A DNA stretch of 32,397 bases from Epichloe hybrida (Eukaryota; Ascomycota; Sordariomycetes; Hypocreales; Clavicipitaceae). How positions within the stretch are numbered: position 1 is the stretch's first letter; every line of letters begins with the position of its first letter. Positions 21,574 through 31,632 of the stretch are shown piece after piece. Position numbers and translations under genes: made by a program. The notes beneath the pieces were generated by a model. It worked only from the letters and a program-made list of their open reading frames with translations, ran no database searches and was not told the origin of the DNA. The stretch lies in contig JAFEKR010000127.1 in the NCBI GenBank assembly GCA_019022495.1, positions 1 through 32,397 of the forward strand. Direction: 5' to 3'.

Positions 21574-22416
21574 CCACATGCAGTTGTCGTCGCCGGTTGG
21601 GAGGGGAGCGGTGCTGCATGCCCTGCACGGCGATGGAGAGGCGCTCATCATGTTCGTCCGCTAGCTTGATCCATGGACCATGGGCAAGACCCTGCATTGT
21701 GTGCCGATCTGGCAACTTGTTGGCTGCTCTACTTGTAACATGTACAATGTACTGTACAGATCGCACGACGCAGAGGCGTGGAGGCGTGGAGGCGTCCTGC
21801 ACCGCTGCCCGACAAGTCATCATCATGGTCAAACGTCAAACAACTGCAAAGGCCACACAACGTACGCGCAACATGGCTAACTGATCCGGATTTGTGCAAC
21901 AACGCACAGTCATGGCCATCTTGCCTCCTCCGCGACCTGGACACTATCTGAAGCGCCCAAGGTCCGAGCAGCAACATGGTACCAATTCAAGCTAAGCATA
22001 CACATAGACTTACATAGACATTTCTAAAATCGTGGGGTTTCATAGCACTGGGACCAGCTCCCAGTCCGTCCTCACTGCTGGCCGTTGCCCGGGTGGTTGC
22101 TGTCATCTAGTAGTCCGTAAGTGCCAGACGTTGATGTCCCCCGTTGGAGAAATCAGAAATTCAAAAAAAATACGCCGGCCCGCGTCTCCCGGCTCTCGTA
22201 AAGGGCGACCAAGTCCCTTGATCCTGGTCACAACTGCAACATCTAATCCAATAACTGACTCTCGGCTGCGACAAATTGACCACACTAAACAACGAGTCAG
22301 TCAGTGCCTTGCACAAGAGCATCGATTCGAGCCAGGGCGGCTAAATCTTATGTAGAATCAACTCAACCCCGGTCGTCTGCAACCCATCCAGGAAGAGGGG
22401 CGAGACATCCATGAAG

Positions 22417-22476
22417 GGCTCCACGAAAGGCTCCACGAAAGGCTCCACGAAAGGCTCCACGAAAGGCTCCAAGCAG
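22417..22476. repeat. 12-bp minisatellite, 5 units of GGCTCCACGAAA
   Basis: Four perfect units and a fifth variant unit (GGCTCCAAGCAG). An ATG at 22411 reads into it as (GSTK)n, but the frame has no other coding feature. Confidence 0.93.
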
Positions 22477-22661
22477 GACCGATCCTGCGCTATACATGTA
22501 CATGTTATACGTACTATACCTCGTACTATACCTCGTTCCACCGCCAATCGCCAGCGCCCATTTATCGGGTGCCTAGCACGGGCTAATCGTGCCACGCCCC
22601 AGCAGACTGGACTTCATCATCAGGTCAACGGAACGACGACGAGTTTCGCGTTCGTTCGTTT

Positions 22662-22681
22662 GCACGCACGCACGCACGCAC
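22662..22681. repeat. GCAC tetranucleotide microsatellite
   Basis: Five consecutive GCAC/CGCA units. A similar run lies at about 25736-25752. Confidence 0.8.
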
Positions 22682-23372
22682 TTTTAGCATGCCGGCTGGT
22701 GCGTCTAATAACTAGCCTTGCAGAAGGTAAACGGGTGGAAGCCATCGACGATTTCTTTTAGCGCACCTCCTAGCCATCATTCCATCTGCATAGCGTCGCC
22801 CGGTAGTCTTCGAGTGCGACTGGACGCACGACACGCACGACACGCACGGCTCGACTCGACTCAACGCACTAATCGTGTGCAGCCCCGACGGCCGTCATTT
22901 GCTCCAATTGGCAAGTCTCTCTACCCTCTGGTCCCTCTACCACAAGTTACAACCACCCACCGCACCCTGAGTCCATGTTGCCGGTACTTTGCACTCCATG
23001 TCTCGACATCTCTCCCATAATATTAGACCAGCCCCGGCTGCTGTCCCCGTCCTGCTTGTTAACCCTTCACCCCTTCTCCCTCCATCGTCGATTCTTTTCC
23101 TTCTCATAATACAGGGGGATCAATCCATCTGACTACGAACCAACGTCTTCCATCTGCAAGTCGGGTCGAAGTCGAGTCCATCGAATCGAACCTCTCCACA
23201 AGGCCAGGCGACGGTCGTCTCACCCGTTCATGGGCAGGCACACCCGTGCAGTGTGCACCCGTCCCAACTCGCCCTGACGCGCGCGAGCAGAGCTGTTGTT
23301 CGGCGGAAGCAGCTTCGACGACGGCCCAACAACGTGTCACGTTCCACAACGCGCCAGCAGAGTCTGCCCTAT

Positions 23373-24305
23373 ATGTCGCCCAGGCCGTCGTCATGGACAG
23401 GCCGGCCTGCGGAGCACCTGGAATTTCCGTCGACTGAGCAGCCGTCGCCGACAGATGTACCTCATCAGCCGCCTTCACCGCCAACTACCCCAACTACGCC
23501 GGGCGTCGACAGAAGATGGATGGCTCCATGCTTAAGAGCAGGCTCGGGAGGACGACCCGTGTCGTCCCGTGAAAGTTGGAAACGACCTATTGAATCTTTA
23601 GTGCAACGATTAAAAAGACACTCTTTGAAACCCGATCCCGAGATCATCGGTAACGGACCGGATCAAGACTCCACGGTATTGAGTATAGAGGAGACCACAC
23701 TCGGAGTATTTCGCCGACAGGGCGATGATTTGATGGAGGTCGATGTCGAACTAGGTGACCAAAGTGCAGGTCCTGCGCTTCCCACGCAACGGGTCTCCAA
23801 GGTGGAAGATGCCACCTGCATGTCGACGCCCCATACCCATATCCATCACCAATCAAACCAGCTCCCGGCTGGTACCTTGTATCTACAACCAACACCGCAA
23901 CCCCAACTACCCGAGTCTACCTCGCCATCGATTCTGCCAGAGATTCAGACCGCATTGAGACGTGGAGCCTGGAGCGCCGCCGATGCCGTAGAGGATGTCA
24001 CGACGGATGATTCGCAGATCGACGAGGGTTATTGCGACGACCTGGACGACTTTGCCGAAATTGATGAAACTGGTGATGGCCGTAGCCTCATTCGTAGCTT
24101 GGCCAATCACGCACGAAGCAGCGGGGTATTAAAGTATAGAACATCCGCTGAGGCTGCTCTCTCGTGCCCCCGGATAGTCCATCGAGCTCCGCGCATGCGC
24201 AGAAGGAGGCAACAAAAACAACAAACCCGACTAAGGACGTCCTCAACAGCCAGCACCTGTGGCTTCGACAGCCAGGCCGCTCTGGACGTCAGCATGACGC
24301 GGTAG
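23373..24305 (+). CDS. Unrecognised protein, 310 residues, single exon
   Basis: The first ATG of the open frame is at 23373 (MSPRPSSWTGRPAEHLEF), ending at TAG 24303-24305. I do not recognise the family. The N-terminal 65 residues are Ser/Pro/Thr-rich. A basic amphipathic segment, WKRPIESLVQRLKRHSLKPD (about residues 69-88), is the best candidate for a conserved motif. The middle is acidic and contains an aspartate-rich patch (IDEGYCDDLDDFAEIDE), followed by SLIRSLANHARSSGVLKYRT and a C-terminal basic run (RMRRRRQQKQQTRLRT) that could be a nuclear localisation signal. No signal peptide or membrane helix. The gene has a long pyrimidine-rich leader with a short uORF. Real gene likely, because the frame is long and compositionally consistent, but chance is not excluded. 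Confidence 0.6.
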   Translation: MSPRPSSWTGRPAEHLEFPSTEQPSPTDVPHQPPSPPTTPTTPGVDRRWMAPCLRAGSGGRPVSSRESWKRPIESLVQRLKRHSLKPDPEIIGNGPDQDSTVLSIEETTLGVFRRQGDDLMEVDVELGDQSAGPALPTQRVSKVEDATCMSTPHTHIHHQSNQLPAGTLYLQPTPQPQLPESTSPSILPEIQTALRRGAWSAADAVEDVTTDDSQIDEGYCDDLDDFAEIDETGDGRSLIRSLANHARSSGVLKYRTSAEAALSCPRIVHRAPRMRRRRQQKQQTRLRTSSTASTCGFDSQAALDVSMTR

Positions 24306-25892
24306 TCATGAGTACAACGACATATTTTTTCTGCCCTTGGCCTCAGTTTTCCCCCTCAACCTTTCCCCATCTCGTATAAGCTCACATGATCTCGCCGTGC
24401 TACGTCACCCTGGTCTTCGGGGTACGTCATGTGTCACAAGTGACTGAAATGTCCTTCGCCTCCTCTGCTTCCATATGCTTGTATCATTTTTATTTTTAGT
24501 CTCCAGTCTGTTTGTCTGGACAGAGTCTGCACGACCTTCTGGCCTCTGTGGCTCGCTTCTCCGTTCTCATTCAGTTTCTTTGGTCGTTGTTGCTGCATGT
24601 TCCGGGGGGGAGGGGGGAGATTGTCTTTTTCTGATCTTTACTGATTCCCCCTGTTTCTGTACTACTAATTGTGCCTTGCCTGTTTTCTTGTATCCCAGTG
24701 CATGATGTACCCTTGGAGTTTGGAGTCAAAAGAGACTCAGGGAGACTTTGGGGTTTCAAAACTCTGACTGCACACATTACACAAGGCGTTTAGAACTTTT
24801 TGATCTTTCAGTATAACAGCTAGAATGTAGCACCACATTATGCCACAGTATCTCCATGACTCTATCATGTTTGTCGTTGGAAGCATGGGGATGCGGCGTC
24901 ACACGAGTCAACTTGTCGACGCAATCGCCCGGTCATTGGCATGTTGAACTGATTCGACAAAACACAGGGAAAGGGGAACGCAGGGCCATCATCTAATACC
25001 ATGCACGAAATGAGAACTGGGATGGACAGGGCGGTTTAGGGACGGAGCGTAAAGGGCCGACGGGCCAAGCCGTGAGACCAACGGACGAGTTTCGGAACAA
25101 ATCGCAGCATCTGGTCATGATGCGCGCGCAAGGTGGTCATGGCTCGTCATGCCACCCAATTCGTCCCTTTGGCGACTGACCAAGCACGGACCGATGAAAA
25201 GGCACTCGCTTGGAGCCGCCCCAAGCCATCGTTGCTCGTCCGGATCTTGGAGCGTTGTTAGATTTGACGGGATAATTCGGGTGCGCAGACCAACTTGGCA
25301 GACCCTCCCCCCCCAAAAAATAAAAGGAAACCCCATGGGTTGACTAGTGTCCCGTTCTGCTTATAGATTTATTGTGGTGCATGGTTGGGTTGGTTCAAGC
25401 ATCAGGGTCAAAAAGTTGCGGGCACGGAAGACACAGGTCCCCTGATCTCCAGATGGGGGGGGAGGCGAAGATCGACTTCCCTTCAATACCAAAATGCGAC
25501 TTGCCACCTACCCTTCACATCTCAACATGGAAACCCGCCCCAACAAGTGATGTGCAGACACATATGTCTAGCTAGATGCAATATCGTATGCGGGCAACAC
25601 GCAGTTGGACACCAACGTCTCCAAGACTAACTGACCAGCGTTCATTGATTGTCTCATAAGTTTTGCCTGTTTTCTCCTCTAACCAAGCTGAGAAGCAAAT
25701 CATTTTGTTTTTACACAGTAACTCTACATGTATGCATGCACGCACGCACGCACATTCTGTCAGGAGAAGCAGACGCATTCGGCAAGTATCATGTCATCCA
25801 CATGCATGGCCTTGACCTCACGTGCACGCCGTGTCACGCTCATCTTTGCATACGACTGGTCTCGACTGTGTGAGAAGAGGGGTATTTGGGAC

Positions 25893-25934
25893 GACCTGGA
25901 CCTGGACCTGGATCTGGATCTGGACCTGGATCTG
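25893..25934. repeat. Hexanucleotide repeat, 7 units of GAYCTG
   Basis: Seven units alternating GACCTG and GATCTG. It reads as (DL)n on the plus strand and (RS)n on the minus strand, but no gene context supports coding. Confidence 0.92.
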
Positions 25935-26055
25935 GATGAAGGAGTTGTGAGGAGTTCGGGGGGAAATCGAGGGGAAATCATAGCAGGGGAGTCGTATGCA
26001 TGTTGGTCGGTTTGCTGATGATGTCGATATGTCTCTTCTTGACCGGTATGGAGAC

Positions 26056-26096
26056 TTGCATGTTGGTTGCATGTTGGTTGCATGTTGGTTGCATGC
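26056..26096. repeat. 11-bp tandem repeat, unit TTGCATGTTGG
   Basis: Three perfect units (26056-26088) and a partial fourth. Confidence 0.9.
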
Positions 26097-26242
26097 TGAT
26101 GAGCGATTTCACCTGCCTGCCTGTCAGTCAGCCAGCCGTGCACACGCGACTTGACGAAAGTGGGGGTGGAATCGGATTTTGTTCTTATTCTGATTTGTTG
26201 ATATTTTGGAACTCGACCTCGACACGCGCCAACAATTCAAAC

Positions 26243-26280
26243 GAGGTGCGAGGTGCGAGGTGCGAGGTGCGAGGTGCGAG
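26243..26280. repeat. 7-bp tandem repeat, 5 units of GAGGTGC
   Basis: Five perfect heptamers followed by GAG. Confidence 0.92.
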
Positions 26281-27407
26281 AGTTGGTAGTTGTATTGTCA
26301 TTAATAGCAGCACGCAGCGGCAGGAGTCCCTCTCGTGCCTGCCCCGCCTGCCCCGAGTCCCTGATATGATTTGTCCAACGGCGGCCATGCGCGGTTTTTC
26401 CCGGTTTCTCCAAATCGACTTGTTCATTGTTTCTCCGTCGTTTTTCATCCATGTCTCCATGTCCGTGTCTGCCATCGCCAGACGGCAACTCTTCCTCGTT
26501 GACTTGGCAATGGGCATTCGTCACTGAAACACGCGGGGTATTACGGCACGACGTCGAGTTCCATAGTGGGGCCGACTTACTTTGTTCCCCTCGAGGTAAG
26601 TCGGGTAAGGATTTGTTCCTGATCGATGAAGCCGATGGATGTCCCAGACTCCCACCCAGATGGGTGATGGTGCCACAACAACTCGGCCATTTGTTTTTGT
26701 GTGCACAATGTGCCTGACTTGACTTGACGGCGCGGAACTAGAAGTAGAGAAGCGGAAAAACGTGGTTGCCTGCCTGCCCGTCGCCCACTAACTAGCCACA
26801 GGTTCAGTCGGCGACAAGGTACTTCCTAGGAAATAAGCGAGAAGCAGGACCATACGGACCAACAAGAGAGCATGGCAGAACCCGAGCGTGGCAGAGAACT
26901 CATGATGGCCAGAGCCCCCCGGTTTCATTTGTGTTCTAACCCCTGGGCAAGCGACGCACGAGCTGCCATTTGGTCCCCCTTGCACGCCACCATCACCCAT
27001 GCAGGCAGACGTCTGATCTTTTTCAGTCGACAAGTTTGGAGTCGCTTCTGCGGTCCCGTTCCTCCACTAATAGCAGCCAATGTCGATCCCGCATGATGAC
27101 AGCTTCGGTCCATCACCGGCATCGCGGGGGAGGGGAGAGAAGAGGGGCAGTGATACCATGGAGGCCCAATAAGGGAGTGAGTGGATTCAGTGGAACGCCT
27201 TCTCCCTCGTGCCAATCAATCAGGCAGAGAAAATGCCATCTTTTGGAGCATTAGACTTTTTGACTCCATCAGAGAGCTGTACATGTATTGTACGGCAATG
27301 GCAATGGGCTCCCGTGCGGTATACGGTGGGGTCCGGTAGTTCTGACATGCTCATTGGAGTCATTGCTCAACCGGCCTGGTATATCGGCCCAAGATGCTGT
27401 TGCGACT

Positions 27408-27437
27408 GGAATGCAAGGCGCCATGTTCACACATTCC
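27408..27437. promoter_or_regulatory. Pair of CATTCC (AbaA-response-element-type) sites upstream of wetA
   Basis: GGAATG at 27408-27413 (CATTCC on the minus strand) and CATTCC at 27432-27437 lie about 500 bp before the wetA start codon, in opposite orientation with 18 bp between them. CATTCY is the known recognition site of the TEA-domain regulator AbaA, which activates wetA in the central conidiation pathway. Either site alone is expected about once per kb by chance; the close pair is more suggestive. Confidence 0.4.
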
Positions 27438-27607
27438 TGCACATCCCACTTGTTACCTAGCCCCAAACAATATGGTTAGGCCTAGTATTGGTTGCTAGAT
27501 GATCATTGCCCCGTTGCTAGGCATTACCTGGACCTATTGTTGCTATCCGGAGGTTATCTCGCCGACAAGGTTTCGTTGCTGGCTAACGGGCTGTGGACAT
27601 AGCTCCC

Positions 27608-27776
27608 ATGGCTTTCGTCTTCTCTCTCCCTCTCTTTTTTTAATCTACTCTCTTTCGCCTCAGTTGTAGAAAGGCCAATGTTTATTCTCTTCTCTTCTGC
27701 TTCCCAAGCCCTCTTTCTTCTCTACACCTAGAAACCTGACCATTGACTTCGTCTCATGTGGGCTCGAAGAGTGTAG
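27608..27776 (+). promoter_or_regulatory. Three short upstream ORFs in the wetA leader
   Basis: ATGs at 27608 (11 codons, stop TAA 27641-27643), 27678 (17 codons, stop TAG 27729-27731) and 27756 (6 codons, stop TAG 27774-27776) precede the wetA ATG at 27928 without overlapping it. Whether they are in the mRNA depends on the transcription start and on any leader intron. Confidence 0.4.
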
Positions 27777-27927
27777 CAAACAAGAAAAGATATCTCGATC
27801 GTTTTCTTGCCTTTTTGCATAATCAAGGGTCGACGAACGCCTACTTCTACTTACTACCTATAGGCTCCAACATACACCTTCTCGCTAGAGGAAGAGAAAT
27901 TTCATCGCAAACTTGCCTGGCCTGGAG

Positions 27928-29832
27928 ATGACTTCCTGGACCGTTCCCATAAGGGCGGATGCTGTTGACAACAGAGAACCGAGCATGTATTGGGAAGATA
28001 TCAACAGTGCCAGTACCGATGATCCCGGCAACGACTTTTTTGGACAATTTGTTGACTTTGATGCCACTGGAAATGCAAACGCTTTCGGTGGCGATGAGTT
28101 CGGCTCCGTGTCAACAACCATGCCTGGCATGGCGGAATCCTTCATTTTGATGGGAGACCACGGTCCTATGCCTGACAACGGCCTCTCCTCCGGTGTGTCC
28201 TCTGCCGATGAATTCGATTTTCTGTCGAGCAGCTGGCCCATTGACACAGCAGCCCCGGGACCCAGCCATGAGATTGATCCCAAGAACCTCACGCTGAGTG
28301 CAGACGACCTGCTTACACATGGCACCACCCTCCACCTCCACAACCATCACAGTCACCACCACAACCAACAACAGCAGCAGCAACAGCAGCAGCAGCCTCA
28401 GCACGCATTTGAATATGCCGGCGGTGCATCCATGTCAGAGGCTGATCTCAATCGACTTGAAAGCATATCTCTGCATTCACCACAAAAGCCCAAAGCTGCG
28501 GCGTCGGACCCGTCATCACCAACGCCTCCCACTACTACCGACGACGTGCGAAAGCCCAAGAAGTTTGTCGATGCCCTTTCTTCCACGATCAAGAAGGCAG
28601 CAAAGTTGCGCAAGAATAAAAAGGTGGTTTCTGAGACACAGGCACGACCGGGCTCGCCTGGACAAGAGCAGCCTCAGACCTTGAAAATTCCGAAGCAGAG
28701 GGGACGAGGAAAAGTCAGAGCAGTCACGCAGGGAAATCTCCCAGTTTCACCGCCAATGCAACAACAAGACCAATGTCATACTCAGTTCGTCCACGGGCAC
28801 TACGAGGACCCGTTCAGAGATAACGGTCTTTTACCTCCCCAGGGGGTCAACTTGCAACAATATGACCAGGTTGCCCCCGACACGCCTGTCGAGTCACCTG
28901 GTGTCAAGAGCGAGCCCGGCCAGGGCCAATTCCAAGTCGAACCAGCCTGGCACCACCATCAACAGGGCCAGCAGCAGCAGCAACAGCAACTACATTGGAC
29001 TGGTGCAGGGGGCGAGTACGTGACAAGCCAAGAGGCGGGCTGGTGGACTCCGAACATGATGAATCATGGCCCAGGTCCAAATGAATATATCCACCACCAT
29101 CATCATCATCATCAACAACAACAACAACAACAACAACGAAGCGCCAGCGTTCACATCATGGGTCACGGCCAGCACTCAGGGATGTCCTATGAGTACGACT
29201 CTGTGCCTGACACATCAACCGGCGGACTCATGATCCACATGCCTCAACCCCGGGGCTCACAATCAACTGTGGTGAGCGACTTGACGACTAATGCCCAAAC
29301 TTTCCTCCCACCACCTCCCGTTCCCCAAACGGGGGGTCCGACGATGCCAGCCTCTGAACGCTCCCATCGCCCTCCCAAAGCCAAGTCCTCCGGAGCAAGA
29401 CACTTGTCATGCTCGCCGGTCCGAAAACAGCGCGGCCCCTCCGCTTCACCAACCCCAGGCGATCAATCCGGCGGTCCGCGATCCCGCCACAGCTCCGGCG
29501 CATCAGTATCATCTGTGAGAAGCGCCTCAGGCCGACTACCCGGCAGCATGCCCGGAACACCGTGCAGCGTGCGCAAGCGCCGCTCGCGCGACGCAAGCGG
29601 GGGGGGCATATCACTCGGCGGCGACTCAGGAGTCGGCTTCGTCAACTTCACCCCCAGCGACGGCGGAGTCCTCATGACGGGCGTGGCCCCCAGCGGGAGT
29701 TCCAAGACCAAAGCCCGCCGCGAGAAAGAGGCTCAAGACCGACGCCGACGTCTCAGCGAAGCCGCCATCAAGGCCGTGGCTGCGGCCGGAGGAGACGTCG
29801 ACAAGCTAATCGAGCAAGGATTTGCCTTTTGA
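27928..29832 (+). CDS. wetA: WetA conidiation and spore-wall maturation regulator
   Basis: 634 residues, single exon; the first ATG of the frame gives MTSWTVPIRADAVD, soon followed by the family's N-terminal signature (SMYWEDIN, then NDFFGQFVDFD). The diagnostic C-terminal block, residues 571-634, reads FVNFTPSDGGVLMTGVAPSG, then KTKARREKEAQDRRRRLSEA and AAGGDVDKLIEQG. The middle is disordered, with poly-His/poly-Gln tracts at about residues 134-157 and 387-404. A lysine-rich segment (KKAAKLRKNKK, about 221-233) may act in nuclear import. Known role: WetA acts last in the AbaA-WetA arm of conidiation, controlling spore wall maturation and dormancy. Aspergillus nidulans WetA is 555 residues, so this one is somewhat long, largely through repeats. 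The long upstream region and leader uORFs suggest tight control. Confidence 0.97.
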   Translation: MTSWTVPIRADAVDNREPSMYWEDINSASTDDPGNDFFGQFVDFDATGNANAFGGDEFGSVSTTMPGMAESFILMGDHGPMPDNGLSSGVSSADEFDFLSSSWPIDTAAPGPSHEIDPKNLTLSADDLLTHGTTLHLHNHHSHHHNQQQQQQQQQQPQHAFEYAGGASMSEADLNRLESISLHSPQKPKAAASDPSSPTPPTTTDDVRKPKKFVDALSSTIKKAAKLRKNKKVVSETQARPGSPGQEQPQTLKIPKQRGRGKVRAVTQGNLPVSPPMQQQDQCHTQFVHGHYEDPFRDNGLLPPQGVNLQQYDQVAPDTPVESPGVKSEPGQGQFQVEPAWHHHQQGQQQQQQQLHWTGAGGEYVTSQEAGWWTPNMMNHGPGPNEYIHHHHHHHQQQQQQQQRSASVHIMGHGQHSGMSYEYDSVPDTSTGGLMIHMPQPRGSQSTVVSDLTTNAQTFLPPPPVPQTGGPTMPASERSHRPPKAKSSGARHLSCSPVRKQRGPSASPTPGDQSGGPRSRHSSGASVSSVRSASGRLPGSMPGTPCSVRKRRSRDASGGGISLGGDSGVGFVNFTPSDGGVLMTGVAPSGSSKTKARREKEAQDRRRRLSEAAIKAVAAAGGDVDKLIEQGFAF

Positions 29833-31632
29833 CCCCCAACAATGCCGCCACGTCATGTCATGTGAGCGAATCGAGAAGGAGAAAAACGAAGCAAAGCATT
29901 GGGCGCTGGGAGCACCCAAAAACACGTTTTTATCGTGCGATGAGAAAGAGAGAAAGAGAGAAAGAAGCGCACATGTTCCCATCACATCTCTCTTTCCTTT
30001 GTGATATTCCCTTTCCTCCTTCCTGGTCTCCCATCGACAAACTCGGCTTCATACCTCTAATGTCAAGATCAAGAAGATGCACATGACGCAACCTGGCGCC
30101 GGTCCCGAATACTCATCTAATCTGCCGGTTCACCTCTGTAATTTTAGACACCACCTTTCCTCAACTTTCAGCCTTGTTCTCTAGAGCCGATTCTTTTTTT
30201 TTCCTTTTTTTTTTTTTTTTTTTCCCTCTTCTTTTCATTGAACTTAGCCTTGACTTTCTTTTCAGCGGGGTCTAGCTTGATTTTATCCAACGACGTCCCT
30301 TTTCATCTCCTTGAGCCCAAGCCATGACGGGGAAAACTCTACTTTGTCGTCTTTTCATCTACACTGCATTTACTTTGTTAATTCCCACATTTACAAATGG
30401 GGGGAGAAGGAGGGGGAGGGGGGGTTTGGTCAATGGGGATTCCACGGTCCTCCTGTAGCTACCTACAAGAAAGGACCATGATTGAATATAAACCGCCTAA
30501 TGCCACGTACCTAAGCTTGAACTGAACTGAACTGAAAGAGGCGGTGGGTGGTGCTAGTTTGATGGGTGACTCTTGTGCCATGCCAATCTAACCGTAGAAA
30601 GCACGCATGGGTTGAGTTGATTGGTGCATGGTTTTTGCTTGACATGCATGCAGGGTCCTCGTGAATGACATCATGTTTGGAAAGACGTTCAGCATTCAGC
30701 TATGTACGGAGTAGTTGACCGGTTCCTGTAGGTTTCCCCCCCCCCCCCCCAACACACACACACAGAAAATAATCACCAGCCAACGCAAAACTTGAGGGGA
30801 ACAGGACAGTCCATGTAGTACCATAGTAAATCATTTCTGTCAAGACTATGCTGTCTATGGCTAGACGGCCATCTCTTTTCCAGCCCGGGGCACTTCTTGT
30901 TTTCTCGTCTATGCTTTTGGCCCAACTACATCAGGCTGGTCATACGCGAATCAGCTTCAGCTGAACAAAACAGCCCAGTACCAAACAGGTTGTCTTTCCC
31001 TTCTCGACATGTACATATATACTGGACGGCGAGTAATAAGGGTGACGGGATATAGAAAAAGCGGAAAAAGTGGAAAAAAAAAAAAAAAAAAAAAAGCAAG
31101 TCATGGGCGGAAACATGCAAGACGACGTGTACATAAATTTGTACAGTGTCTGAGAAGTCACATGTCCACTAAATCATCATAGACGCCATCGTGCCTTCTA
31201 CGGCATGCCAGAACCAGCAGAATGACCGAGCGCAGTAACAAGGTGAGGGAAAAAAAAAAAAAAAAGAAAGGAACAGTGGGTGAATATACTACGAGGTTGA
31301 GACAAGCATTTCAACGTCCCCGCAAGCATGTGGCGTGTTCCGATGGCGCGGTGGTCCAGAGCGTCCAGTTACGCAATTGTACAATGAATCGCGTCAGTGG
31401 CCTTGCACGTGGTCTGTCCAACCGCGGCCACGTTTTGACTCTGGCTGAGGAACGAACAATATAAGATGTATGAGAAGAACAAGAAGACAAGAGCCTCGCG
31501 GCCGCCAACCAGAGGCGCCGCTCAAGGGATTGTTCATTGTATTGGGAAAAGTTGGAAACGCTGTGTGGGATTGTGAAGAGAGATTGAATCTGGGCCTCGA
31601 GCCCTTTGTTTGGGCACAACCGATCATTTCTA
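29833..31632. other. Gene-free stretch, 1.8 kb, between converging genes
   Basis: It holds the wetA 3' UTR and the 3' side of the TRP-like channel gene. Homopolymers are prominent: T runs near 30187-30224, a C run of about 16 at 30737-30752, A runs near 31073-31095 and 31250-31265. A TACGGAGTA motif lies at 30705-30713. No coding frame or RNA gene was recognised. Confidence 0.5.

Larger units (their letters stand above)
20322..23372. other. Gene-free stretch, 3.1 kb, between divergent genes
   Basis: It separates the starts of the AIM24-domain gene (minus) and the 310-codon gene (plus). Open frames such as 20473-21000 (minus) show no domain. It holds an inverted CTCCGTA/TACGGAG pair (20730-20755), a short repeat near 21525-21573, a 12-bp minisatellite (22417-22476) and a GCAC repeat (22662-22681). 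The right end is pyrimidine-rich and probably a 5' leader, with a 15-codon uORF at 23230-23277. Confidence 0.5.
24306..27927. other. Gene-free stretch, 3.6 kb, upstream of wetA, minisatellite-rich
   Basis: No convincing gene. Developmental regulators in filamentous fungi often have large upstream regions, and this may be the wetA promoter. It holds a cluster of tandem repeats (25736-26280), two CATTCC sites (27408-27413 minus, 27432-27437 plus), and a strongly pyrimidine-rich leader (about 27610-27730) with three short upstream ORFs. Confidence 0.55.

Noticed and set aside
22310..22340. GATTCGAGCC resembling a tRNA B box
   Set aside because: No A box at the right distance and no acceptor stem can be formed around it.
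30187..30224. Poly(T) tract as the tail of a retroposed gene
   Set aside because: Similar tracts occur throughout the window without target-site duplications or an adjacent retrogene.
31350..31420. Possible tRNA-like A box (GGTGGTCCAGAGCG)
   Set aside because: No matching B box or cloverleaf pairing follows within 90 bp.
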